Shown here one piece after another: positions 1 to 5,420 of a DNA stretch of 7,399 nt. Numbering within the stretch: the stretch's first letter is position 1; each line of letters starts with the position of its first letter. Origin of the DNA: Bacteroidia bacterium (GTDB lineage: Bacteria > Bacteroidota > Bacteroidia > Bacteroidales > Marinifilaceae). The stretch covers positions 1-7,399 of the forward strand of contig BNXR01000091.1 in the NCBI GenBank assembly GCA_025999735.1, in the 5' to 3' direction. The position numbers were made by a program, and so were the translations under genes. The notes under the pieces were generated by a model. The model made no database searches, was not told where the DNA came from, and saw nothing but the letters and a program-made list of their open reading frames with translations.

Positions 1-104
1 AAGCAGAAAATCTCAATGGTAAATTACAACGATTTGTCTCCGCGAACTATGGACTCAAAGACAAGGATTTTTTCCTATATCGTACTGCCGGATATTTTTC
101 ATAG
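1..104 (+). CDS. 3' end of an ISL3/ISAon1-like transposase (partial, cut by window edge)
   Basis: An open frame enters from the left edge (first full codon at base 3) and ends at TAG 102-104, giving 33 residues. They contain AENLNGKLQRFVSANYG, then LKDKDFFLYRTAGYFS. This matches what I know of the C-terminal end of DDE transposases of the ISL3/ISAon1 type in Bacteroidota, where an 'AE-N-K-..F....G..+..FFL+R' stretch includes the catalytic Glu just before the final helix. Here that Glu would be the E at the second visible residue. The gene reads toward the minus-strand GtrA operon and so converges with it. The family call rests on a short tail only. Another DDE family is possible, and whether the element is intact cannot be judged from this window. 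I could not identify the terminal inverted repeat in the following 140 bases. Confidence 0.62.
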   Translation, partial: AENLNGKLQRFVSANYGLKDKDFFLYRTAGYFS

Positions 105-248
105 CACCTCAAAAAAAGAGTTAGCCATAAAAATAGAGGGGAATTTGTAGTATTTTTCTAACGCAAAAAGTTTGTATAAGCGTACACGTAGGGGCAGACC
201 TGCGTGTCTGCCCTATTAGTGTTGGGGCGGTACTGTGAACAATACGTG
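105..248. other. Intergenic region between convergent transposase tail and GtrA gene
   Basis: This stretch lies between the transposase stop and the GtrA stop and has no convincing reading frame. Its only clear structure is the GC-rich hairpin at 191-214. The rest is AT-rich (for example the run of A at 112-118). It may include the right end of the insertion sequence, but I see no recognisable terminal repeat. Confidence 0.5.
191..214. repeat. GC-rich hairpin / dispersed palindromic repeat, possible bidirectional terminator
   Basis: GGGCAGAC (192-199) and GTCTGCCC (206-213) form a perfect 8-bp inverted repeat around the 6-base loop CTGCGT. A G-T pair extends it by one step. The unit is far more GC-rich than its surroundings. 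From memory, similar 'GTAGGGGC...GCCC' palindromes recur as dispersed intergenic repeats in many environmental bacterial genomes. It lies between two converging genes, 35 bases past the GtrA stop, so it could end transcription from either side. No long T-run follows on either strand, so it is not a classical intrinsic terminator. Confidence 0.6.
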
Positions 249-635
249 CTAATCGGTGAAGGTGAAAAGAAAATTCATCCCGAAATTCCAGATGGTAACG
301 ACACCGATAGACAGAATTTTTGAAAGGTAGAAATTTAATTTTCCCTTATCCGAAAGCACCCACAGGGCAAAATTGTTTATGCCAAGTCCTAATAGGGAAA
401 TCGCAAAAAACGATAAAAATTCAACCCCTACTTGTCCGGAATGACTTTGAAAAGTCCAAAGCCGATTCCAAATATAATTGGAGACAGCAGCCAAAATAAA
501 ACCACAGGAATTGGCAAGGTACTTGTTTATTTTGACTTTTTCTTTCAACAGCCAAGTGGTACCGAAGTCAAGAAGCATGCCGGAAAATCCTACCGTACAG
601 AATTTCAAAAATTTTAATAGGACAATGGTATTCAT
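249..635 (-). CDS. GtrA-family small integral membrane protein
   Basis: This 128-residue protein has four predicted membrane segments at roughly residues 12-30, 39-57, 74-94 and 104-126, the usual size and topology of GtrA/DPMS-like proteins. Family hallmarks are visible: FxxVGxxG near the N-terminus (F12-G19), the motif NYIWNRLWTF (53-62) at the end of segment two, and WNFGMNFLFTF (116-126) at the end. Members are thought to assist translocation of polyprenyl-phosphate-linked sugars across the inner membrane, as GtrA does for undecaprenyl-phosphate-glucose in O-antigen modification. The start is 44 bases after the stop of the GT39 glycosyltransferase, so the two genes are probably co-transcribed. 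That fits GtrA supplying lipid-linked sugar to that enzyme on the periplasmic side. No GtrB-like synthase is present in the window. The family assignment is secure; the substrate is unknown. Confidence 0.92.
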   Translation of the reverse strand: MNTIVLLKFLKFCTVGFSGMLLDFGTTWLLKEKVKINKYLANSCGFILAAVSNYIWNRLWTFQSHSGQVGVEFLSFFAISLLGLGINNFALWVLSDKGKLNFYLSKILSIGVVTIWNFGMNFLFTFTD

Positions 636-679
636 ATTTTCAATCGGTGCGTATTTCGTGCTAAAAAGGGTACAGGTTA

Positions 680-2380
680 TTAATCCGTGTCGGCAAGGGG
701 GCTTTGTTTGAGTGGTGTGCGGCTATCTGCATTTATTTTCAAAGGAAGGTAGGCACTATTTCTGGCGGCAGACAAGGGATCAACCAATGTAAGCGTAAAT
801 TGGTATTCTCCCGATGACAAGTCCGGTACGATAGTCATCAATTGACACTTATTAATCGTCTGATTTGCAATAATATAAGAAATAGGGTTGCTGAGCAGAC
901 AATCGGCAAGGTCAATTTCCCTTTTTAGAATATAGGCTGCCTTTAAAGTGACCGGAAACTCAGGGTGCCCGAAGTCAATGGCATGGGTGCTAGGGTTGTG
1001 TATTTCAAACGGTATCATGAGCGTGTCACCTGCTTGCACTTCTGTTCGTGGCAGGGTATAGTTGATTTTCACTCGATTTACGGATTGAAAACTTTCGACC
1101 GCACGACCCCATTGAGGTACAAAAACGGGCTTCCCTTGAAATTGTAATTCCTTCTGCCAAATGTCGAATTGGGTTTGTCGGCGGTCGATGGCACTCAATA
1201 CAAATGCCTCTTTTCCCGTAAAGAAATGATATTTTGAGGCACCTTGAAAAGAACCGGTAAAAACTACCGGCAAATCACCGGCAAGGGCTTCAAGTTCAGC
1301 ATTTTTTTCCTTCTTACCGCTAAAATCCAATCTTTCGGGCAAAATAGGTGTCGGCAAAAGAATGCGGGCAATGACTATTAAAAGTAGTGACCAAGTCACC
1401 CAGTGCCTTACGTAATGCAACAACTTTGAATTTTCCATGCTTCGCGAATAAAGTAAAAGAAGCATCGGAATGGAACAAATAACCGTCCAATGAGGCTCCA
1501 CATGTCCCCGAAACGACATTATCCAAAAGAAAGTCAGAAAACCGATGATGAGGAAATACAAACCCCGTTCAAAAATAGCCCGTGCTTTATACTTTATGAG
1601 AACGTAAACCACAGCCCCAAAGGTAAAAGGGTTAAATACAGCCAATTGGTTGGGCAGATATTCAAAAAAATAACTCCATCTGAAACTGCGACTCCTATCG
1701 CTCAAATGGTATTTGAAACTGGGAAAATCATTGACAAATTGCCACTGAAAATGGGGGAGGAGGCATAAAAGTGTCGCCAGTCCTGCCAACCAAAATTTGG
1801 GTCGGGAAAGGAGGCGAATATTGGATAAAAGGATGAGCCCGACGACCAAGACCGCGTGATATTTGCTGTAAACCATGCCCGTCATTGAGAGGGAAAGCCA
1901 AAGCGTGTGGTCCCACGACTCCTCTTTCAAGAACTTTTTGTAGGATAATAGAAAGCAGGCGGTAAAAAACAGGAACGGAGCATCCGGTGTGGCTACAAAC
2001 CCGTACACCTGAAACATAATGAAAGAGGTAGCAAGGAGGAAAAACAGTACCACTTTTCGGGTATCGGGACCTTTCTCTTCGATGATTTTCCAAATCAAGA
2101 TGAGCGTAAAGACTTGAAGGATAAGGGTTGCAAAACGGACGGACAGATTTCCTCCAAACAGCAAATTAGAAAAGGCGGTCATCAGAGCCACCATCGGGGG
2201 ATGGTCGTAATAGCCCCAAGCCAACTGCTCACCGTACAAAAAGTAGTAGGCCTCATCGCTCATTACTTCCGTGACCATCGCTTGGATAAAGTTTACCACA
2301 AACCAAGCGAGCAGGAAAATCGCAAACAGCCACCGCCAGTTAGAACCAATTATCCCACAAATATTCGTACTTCTTTTCAT
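680..2380 (-). CDS. GT39/PMT-type membrane glycosyltransferase (ArnT-like fold)
   Basis: This 566-residue multi-pass membrane protein has the PMT_2/GT-C signature. Just after the first membrane helix comes SDEAYYFLYGEQLAWGYYDH (41-60) followed by PP, with the acidic D42-E43 pair in the first periplasmic loop that is essential in GT-C enzymes. About ten hydrophobic segments follow up to about residue 345. From about 350 to the end there is a hydrophilic, beta-rich region, presumably periplasmic, as in ArnT-like enzymes. Such enzymes transfer a sugar from a polyprenyl-phosphate donor to a lipid, glycan or protein on the outer face of the inner membrane. The ATG overlaps the end of the upstream barrel gene by 41 bases. 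No better start lies between it and the first helix, so I accept the overlap as a sign of translational coupling. GtrA follows directly. The acceptor and the sugar cannot be deduced. Confidence 0.9.
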   Translation of the reverse strand: MKRSTNICGIIGSNWRWLFAIFLLAWFVVNFIQAMVTEVMSDEAYYFLYGEQLAWGYYDHPPMVALMTAFSNLLFGGNLSVRFATLILQVFTLILIWKIIEEKGPDTRKVVLFFLLATSFIMFQVYGFVATPDAPFLFFTACFLLSYKKFLKEESWDHTLWLSLSMTGMVYSKYHAVLVVGLILLSNIRLLSRPKFWLAGLATLLCLLPHFQWQFVNDFPSFKYHLSDRSRSFRWSYFFEYLPNQLAVFNPFTFGAVVYVLIKYKARAIFERGLYFLIIGFLTFFWIMSFRGHVEPHWTVICSIPMLLLLYSRSMENSKLLHYVRHWVTWSLLLIVIARILLPTPILPERLDFSGKKEKNAELEALAGDLPVVFTGSFQGASKYHFFTGKEAFVLSAIDRRQTQFDIWQKELQFQGKPVFVPQWGRAVESFQSVNRVKINYTLPRTEVQAGDTLMIPFEIHNPSTHAIDFGHPEFPVTLKAAYILKREIDLADCLLSNPISYIIANQTINKCQLMTIVPDLSSGEYQFTLTLVDPLSAARNSAYLPLKINADSRTPLKQSPLADTD

Positions 2381-3428
2381 CTTTTGACCGTGTAAAATTG
2401 TCCAAATCGAAGGTCACATAGAGGGACTGTTCATGGTAGATGTGCTGCTCTGTGAGGTGGAATGTCCACATAAACTTGATTTTGAAAGCATTAGTTTTAA
2501 TAAAGTTGATATACGCATCACAGCGGTCATATTCTTTGGAACGATAAATCGGGTCGCCCCAATAGAGTTCGTTGCCGTGGTCGCCATGATAAACTTGCTG
2601 ACTGTCGCCTCTATAGTAGGAGTTAAAAACGCCCAGTCCCTTGTATTCTGCCTTTACTTCTGCCAAGATTCCTTGTGGGTAATTCCAAAATTTGCGATCC
2701 CGTTCCCTGTCATAGCCCTTAGACCAGCCGATGTTGGCTTCCAATTTCTCAAAACCTGTTTTTTGTGCTAAATCAAGCCCTATAGAAGTTAATATCAGCC
2801 CATTATCATGTACAGATTCAATCACTTCCGGATTTTGTGTACCGGCAAAATGGAACATATAGCCAAAATGTTGGACATAAAACAGAGAGTAATTATAGCG
2901 TCCCGACCACCCCATAAAAAAGGATTCGTGTCGGGTACGTGTTTGTCGTGTAGCCCAGTCCAACCAGAGATTGAAGTTAAGTTTTTCGTTATCGTACTCC
3001 CAGAAAAGACCGTTTACTATCGGGCGATAGTTCTTTATAGAATCTTGAAAAAACATACGTGGGTATTTATCCAACGCGATTTGGCGGGGAAAAGCACCCA
3101 TGTAAAAGCGAAAAGGGGTCTCCCCCGTGAATTGATAGTAAGCAATAGGGTCGTAAAAGTCGACCGTTTTATCACTCCCATATTCATGCATAGCGTCGAT
3201 GCCTGCAAAAACACGGTGTTTTTCTCCCCAGCCTATCCCCAATTCGGGTGCCAAATGCATGCCGGACATACTTTGAGGCATCTGGACCTTAGAATGACCA
3301 AACTCGGTGTTGTCAAAAAATGAATGAACACCGGCTTTCCAAAGAAAATCCTGAGCAACAAGGGTGTGCGCAGACCATAGAAAGAAATACAAAAGAAGGG
3401 TCACAAAAAGAATGGACATTTTTTTCAT
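2340..3428 (-). CDS. Predicted outer-membrane beta-barrel protein of unknown function
   Basis: This 362-residue protein has a clear Sec signal peptide: MKKMS, a hydrophobic core from about 6 to 18, and a likely signal peptidase I site at LVA25-Q26, followed by the Q-D start common in Bacteroidota secreted proteins. There is no lipobox cysteine. The mature part is rich in Tyr, Trp and Phe with alternating polar/hydrophobic stretches such as YRPIVNGLFWEYDNEKLNFN, and the protein ends in Trp-Phe. A terminal Phe is typical of the beta-signal of outer-membrane barrels. I do not recognise a named family and assign no activity. It is the first gene of an operon with the GT39 enzyme and GtrA and has its own promoter upstream, so it probably acts at the cell surface in the same glycan pathway. 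M4 is a possible alternative start, but M1 gives the better signal peptide charge. Confidence 0.82.
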   Translation of the reverse strand: MKKMSILFVTLLLYFFLWSAHTLVAQDFLWKAGVHSFFDNTEFGHSKVQMPQSMSGMHLAPELGIGWGEKHRVFAGIDAMHEYGSDKTVDFYDPIAYYQFTGETPFRFYMGAFPRQIALDKYPRMFFQDSIKNYRPIVNGLFWEYDNEKLNFNLWLDWATRQTRTRHESFFMGWSGRYNYSLFYVQHFGYMFHFAGTQNPEVIESVHDNGLILTSIGLDLAQKTGFEKLEANIGWSKGYDRERDRKFWNYPQGILAEVKAEYKGLGVFNSYYRGDSQQVYHGDHGNELYWGDPIYRSKEYDRCDAYINFIKTNAFKIKFMWTFHLTEQHIYHEQSLYVTFDLDNFTRSKDEKKYEYLWDNWF

Positions 3429-3480
3429 TTGATATTCATTTTAATGGTACATAAATTCAGGAACTAACAAAAAGGGACTG

Positions 3481-3511
3481 CAAAAGTACATGAAAATTGC
3501 GGGATTTCCAA
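3481..3511 (-). promoter_or_regulatory. Bacteroidota-type promoter for the barrel-GT39-GtrA operon
   Basis: Read on the minus strand, TTG (3509-3511), a 20-bp spacer and TACTTTTG (3481-3488) match the Bacteroidota consensus TTG-N19-21-TAnnTTTG. The expected transcription start is near 3474, leaving a leader of about 45 bases before the ATG at 3428. The gene upstream (DUF3990) ends at 3555, so this promoter separates the glycosylation operon from the toxin-antitoxin pair. Confidence 0.75.
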
Positions 3512-3554
3512 GCACATGAATGAAAAATCGTCTTTTAGATATTTGTCCTTGCTC

Positions 3555-4232
3555 CTACTTCTTGTCAATCATCAGCATTTGGTAGATTTCCTGCCACTCT
3601 TTTTCATAGAGCTTGGTGTCGGAATTGGCAAGTTGTGTGAATGTCGCCGAAGAATAAAATAGGTCGGCGGCTTTTTCTTCGTCTATTTGTAAATCAAGCA
3701 TTAACTGTTCTACAATTGGCTCGCTTATGTCTTCAATAGAAAAAATCATGTCGATTTGCGATTTGTAATCAAGCAACTGTAGCGAATGTGCCGTACAAAA
3801 ACAAATTTGGTGCGTTTCTTCGTGGTGCGCAAGCATTTTGAGAAATTTTTCCTTTGCAATTTTTCCTTTCAAATACAAACGTAATGTGTGTTGCACTTTA
3901 TCGTCGGCAACAGGACCTTCGACAATGTCGTATTCGTGCGCAGGCATTTTACTTTTTCTGTTTCTGTTTGCCACTATAAAATCAAGCCATTCACCGTTAT
4001 AACTCGCAAAACGTTTGATTAAGCAAATACTTTCGGCAAATTCTCCGGCCGTAAAATCAAATTCGGTTACAACCCCTTTCACATCGTGTTTTTCGCCGAT
4101 AATCTCAGCCCACGTTTCAGCGTGACGGCGAAATTTAGTTACATAAAAACCTTTACCGAAATCTTTGTAAGGTTGGCATTTCGACAAATCTATATACTCT
4201 ATGTGCGTGTAACTTCCGTGATAAACTTTCAT
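3555..4232 (-). CDS. DUF3990 protein, probable ADP-ribosyltransferase-like toxin
   Basis: This 225-residue protein has the DUF3990 pattern. It opens with VYHGS (H5), followed by DFGKGFYVTKFRRHAETWA (24-42) with Y30 in the G-x-GFY-x-T motif, then YDIVEGPVADDKV (101-113) and HQICFCT (141-147). H5 and Y30 sit where PARP-like ADP-ribosyltransferases bind NAD; Q142 is my candidate for the third catalytic position, where classical members have Glu. Residues from about 165 to 225 form a separate acidic helical tail (IVEQLMLD, LFYSSATFTQLANSDTKLYE). The start codon overlaps the stop of the DUF3791 gene by one base (TAATG), which implies coupled translation, as expected for a toxin-antitoxin pair. Membership in DUF3990 is well supported. 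Toxicity and ADP-ribosylation are inferences from fold motifs and gene pairing. Confidence 0.82.
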   Translation of the reverse strand: MKVYHGSYTHIEYIDLSKCQPYKDFGKGFYVTKFRRHAETWAEIIGEKHDVKGVVTEFDFTAGEFAESICLIKRFASYNGEWLDFIVANRNRKSKMPAHEYDIVEGPVADDKVQHTLRLYLKGKIAKEKFLKMLAHHEETHQICFCTAHSLQLLDYKSQIDMIFSIEDISEPIVEQLMLDLQIDEEKAADLFYSSATFTQLANSDTKLYEKEWQEIYQMLMIDKK

Positions 4233-4468
4233 TAGCGCATTCCTCCGTTTTTACGACAAATTTCAAAAATATCGTGTACCGCCCAAATTTCGTTGTCGGT
4301 ATGCAGTGCCCACCAATGTCTGTTTAAAAACTCCCAACCACCGTACTTCTTCAAATAAAAAAAGGCATCTTGAATGTTCATTTTGTAAGCACTCGCAAAT
4401 TGGGGGACAATAAAAGTAATGAAACTTATTTTGTCACTCGTCTGTTTATCTAATTTTGTTTCCATCAT
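4232..4468 (-). CDS. DUF3791 small protein, probable antitoxin partner of DUF3990
   Basis: This 78-residue protein matches DUF3791 from about residue 12 to the end. It has a helix ending in the FIVPQFASAYKMNIQDAFFY segment (19-38), then LKKYGGWEFLNRHWWALHT (39-57), and a final helix with EICRKNGG. The 'YL.+YGG..FL..+...LHT' core is the family hallmark. Members regularly precede a DUF3990 gene in Bacteroidota and Firmicutes, and here the stop TAA shares a base with the ATG of DUF3990. Gene order (small gene first), size and coupling fit an antitoxin, but no inhibitory activity is shown by sequence. ATG codons occur in tandem at 4468 and 4465; either could start translation. The leader is about 100 bases long from the repeat-borne promoter at 4580-4607. 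Confidence 0.85.
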   Translation of the reverse strand: MMETKLDKQTSDKISFITFIVPQFASAYKMNIQDAFFYLKKYGGWEFLNRHWWALHTDNEIWAVHDIFEICRKNGGMR

Positions 4469-4570
4469 ATCAAATTTACACGTTCAAAAGTTCATAGTTC
4501 CCAAACAATTACCACATCCCACCAACCATTCCGCTATCCATGTGTGATGAGTGGTCAAAAAAGGGATGCG

Positions 4571-4600
4571 TTTCGGATGCAAAAGTAGTAAAAGTTTTTT
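4571..4600. repeat. 30-bp direct repeat, copy 2 (upstream of DUF3791)
   Basis: This copy is identical over all 30 bases to 5391-5420 and in the same orientation; the matches stop on both sides (G versus C before, A versus T after). The shared block carries the -7 promoter box (caaaagta on the plus strand, 4580-4587) and the A/T-rich spacer next to it. The two copies bracket the Bro-N gene. Confidence 0.95.
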
Positions 4601-4607
4601 ATTGCAA
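4580..4607 (-). promoter_or_regulatory. Bacteroidota-type promoter for DUF3791-DUF3990
   Basis: On the minus strand, TTG (4605-4607), 17 bp and TACTTTTG (4580-4587) give a promoter with a slightly short spacer compared with the usual 19-21 bp. The -7 box is inside the 30-bp repeat, while the -33 box lies outside it and differs in context from the Bro-N copy. The promoter overlaps a short A/T dyad (TAAAA 4589-4593, TTTTA 4597-4601), which could be an autoregulatory site. Confidence 0.6.
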
Positions 4608-4630
4608 CGCATTTGGTAGTTTTTGTTCTA

Positions 4631-5353
4631 TTATTCATTGTCTAGTGTTTTCCGGGTTGCTTCCTGTAAAATATTATTTTTCATTCTGTCTGGCAATTCT
4701 TTTGCATTGAGCGGACTGATGGCTGATTTGCCCGTTCTATTTTCTATATTTCGGCGGGCTTGTTTGGCAACTTGTGCGCCTTCCAATGCAACACCCTGGG
4801 ATGATTCTTTTGTCATCAAATTGGTAAGGATGGCATATTCCATACCCTCTTTCACGCCCGCCTTTCTCCATTGGTCAGTCAATTCTTTGCGAAATTGAAT
4901 AGATTGCAGGCGTGCATTTATCCATTCTTCCGAATACCCAAGTGCACGATAGGCGAGCATTGCCCTATCTATTGTCAATTCGGGGTTTTGTATTTCATTC
5001 AAACGGTCGTTGGCAACTTCGGCAAGCCAAAGTTTAAAAGGCTCGGCTTTTTTGCTTGGAATAGATTGAACAATTCTAAATAGTTGTTTTGGTGTGGCTG
5101 CAAGTGTTTTGCGAAATTTTCCCGTTTCGGTAAGCATTGCTACCTGGGGACAATTTGTCCCTAGATAGTCGCCTAAAATTGTATCGCGTTTTCGCAACTT
5201 TTTTAGATAATCTGTCGGGTTAACGCTGTCCGTAAGTGCCTGTATAACATCTACCAACGAAAAATACCATTCTTCAAATTCTTCATTCCAAACAGAACGA
5301 ATTTGCTGATTTTGAAATAGTTGTATTTTGTTCATTTTGCTTGTTTTAACCAT
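4631..5353 (-). CDS. Bro-N domain protein (phage antirepressor-like / DinD-like)
   Basis: This 240-residue protein has a Bro-N-type N-terminal domain at about 8-115: IQLFQNQQIRSVW, EEWYFSLVDVIQALTDS (27-43), YLKKLRKRD (49-57) and LFRIVQSIPSKKAEPFKLWL (91-110). A second conserved part follows: LGYSEEWINARLQSIQFRKE (138-157), LTDQWRKAGVKEGMEYAILT, and near the end AKQARRNIENRTGK (196-209). This layout is that of the Bro-N/DinD-like proteins common in Bacteroidota chromosomes and mobile regions, whose viral relatives bind DNA. Members I recall are about 270-290 residues with an 'EYKEFKGLKKENLRDHMT' block after EYAILTN; that block is absent here, so the protein is a short variant. GGAG lies 10 bases before the ATG at 5353; M7 (5335) is an alternative start. 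The role is probably regulatory or phage-related; its target is unknown. Confidence 0.82.
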   Translation of the reverse strand: MVKTSKMNKIQLFQNQQIRSVWNEEFEEWYFSLVDVIQALTDSVNPTDYLKKLRKRDTILGDYLGTNCPQVAMLTETGKFRKTLAATPKQLFRIVQSIPSKKAEPFKLWLAEVANDRLNEIQNPELTIDRAMLAYRALGYSEEWINARLQSIQFRKELTDQWRKAGVKEGMEYAILTNLMTKESSQGVALEGAQVAKQARRNIENRTGKSAISPLNAKELPDRMKNNILQEATRKTLDNE

Positions 5354-5375
5354 TGCCGTGAGGCTCCGCCCCCGC
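5354..5375 (-). promoter_or_regulatory. GC-rich translation initiation region of the Bro-N gene
   Basis: A 21-base GC-rich patch (5355-5375) directly precedes the ATG in otherwise AT-rich DNA. On the coding strand it includes a G-rich run followed by GGAG, 10 bases from the start codon. This is a plausible Shine-Dalgarno element, which is uncommon in this phylum, and it favours 5353 over the internal Met at 5335. Confidence 0.4.
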
Positions 5376-5390
5376 TAAAAAATTCCATTC

Positions 5391-5420
5391 TTTCGGATGC
5401 AAAAGTAGTAAAAGTTTTTT
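5391..5420. repeat. 30-bp direct repeat, copy 1 (upstream of Bro-N gene)
   Basis: This is identical to 4571-4600, offset by exactly 820 bp. It begins tttcggatgc and ends in a T-run, and includes the -7 box of the Bro-N promoter. It lies between the Bro-N start and the rsgA stop. Confidence 0.95.

Larger units (their letters stand above)
4469..4630 (-). other. Intergenic leader of the DUF3791-DUF3990 operon
   Basis: These 162 bases hold the second copy of the 30-bp repeat with its promoter, then a leader of about 100 bases. The leader contains a possible 10-codon reading frame (4509-4541, minus strand) that I do not regard as a gene. I see no clear terminator for the Bro-N gene that ends at 4631, so readthrough into the toxin-antitoxin operon is possible. 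Confidence 0.45.

Noticed and set aside
1..150. Plus-strand frame 1 at the left edge, open to a TAG at 148-150
   Set aside because: The competing frame ending at 104 gives a coherent transposase-like tail, whereas this frame gives no recognisable sequence.
1728..2093. 121-codon minus-strand frame inside the GT39 gene
   Set aside because: It lies entirely within the GT39 gene in another frame, has a Pro/Arg/His-rich composition without family resemblance, and no promoter or start signal.
2340..2380. Frameshift or wrong start at the barrel-GT39 overlap
   Set aside because: Both frames are intact to their natural ends, and the GT39 start lies directly before its first membrane helix, so a 41-base overlap is acceptable.
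2808..3323. 171-codon plus-strand frame opposite the barrel gene
   Set aside because: It is antisense to a gene with a good signal peptide and promoter; its translation has no recognisable domain.
4509..4541. Ten-codon minus-strand frame in the DUF3791 leader, as a possible upstream regulatory peptide
   Set aside because: It is too short, has no ribosome binding site and no composition typical of a leader peptide; any 100-base leader is likely to contain one.
4571..5420. CRISPR array suggested by the 30-bp repeats
   Set aside because: There are only two copies, 790 bases apart with a gene between them, and the repeat contains a promoter box. There is no array structure.
4571..5420. Attachment sites (attL/attR) of an integrated element
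   Set aside because: No integrase or recombinase lies between the copies and no tRNA gene is nearby; promoter duplication explains the repeats better, although gene insertion by recombination stays possible.
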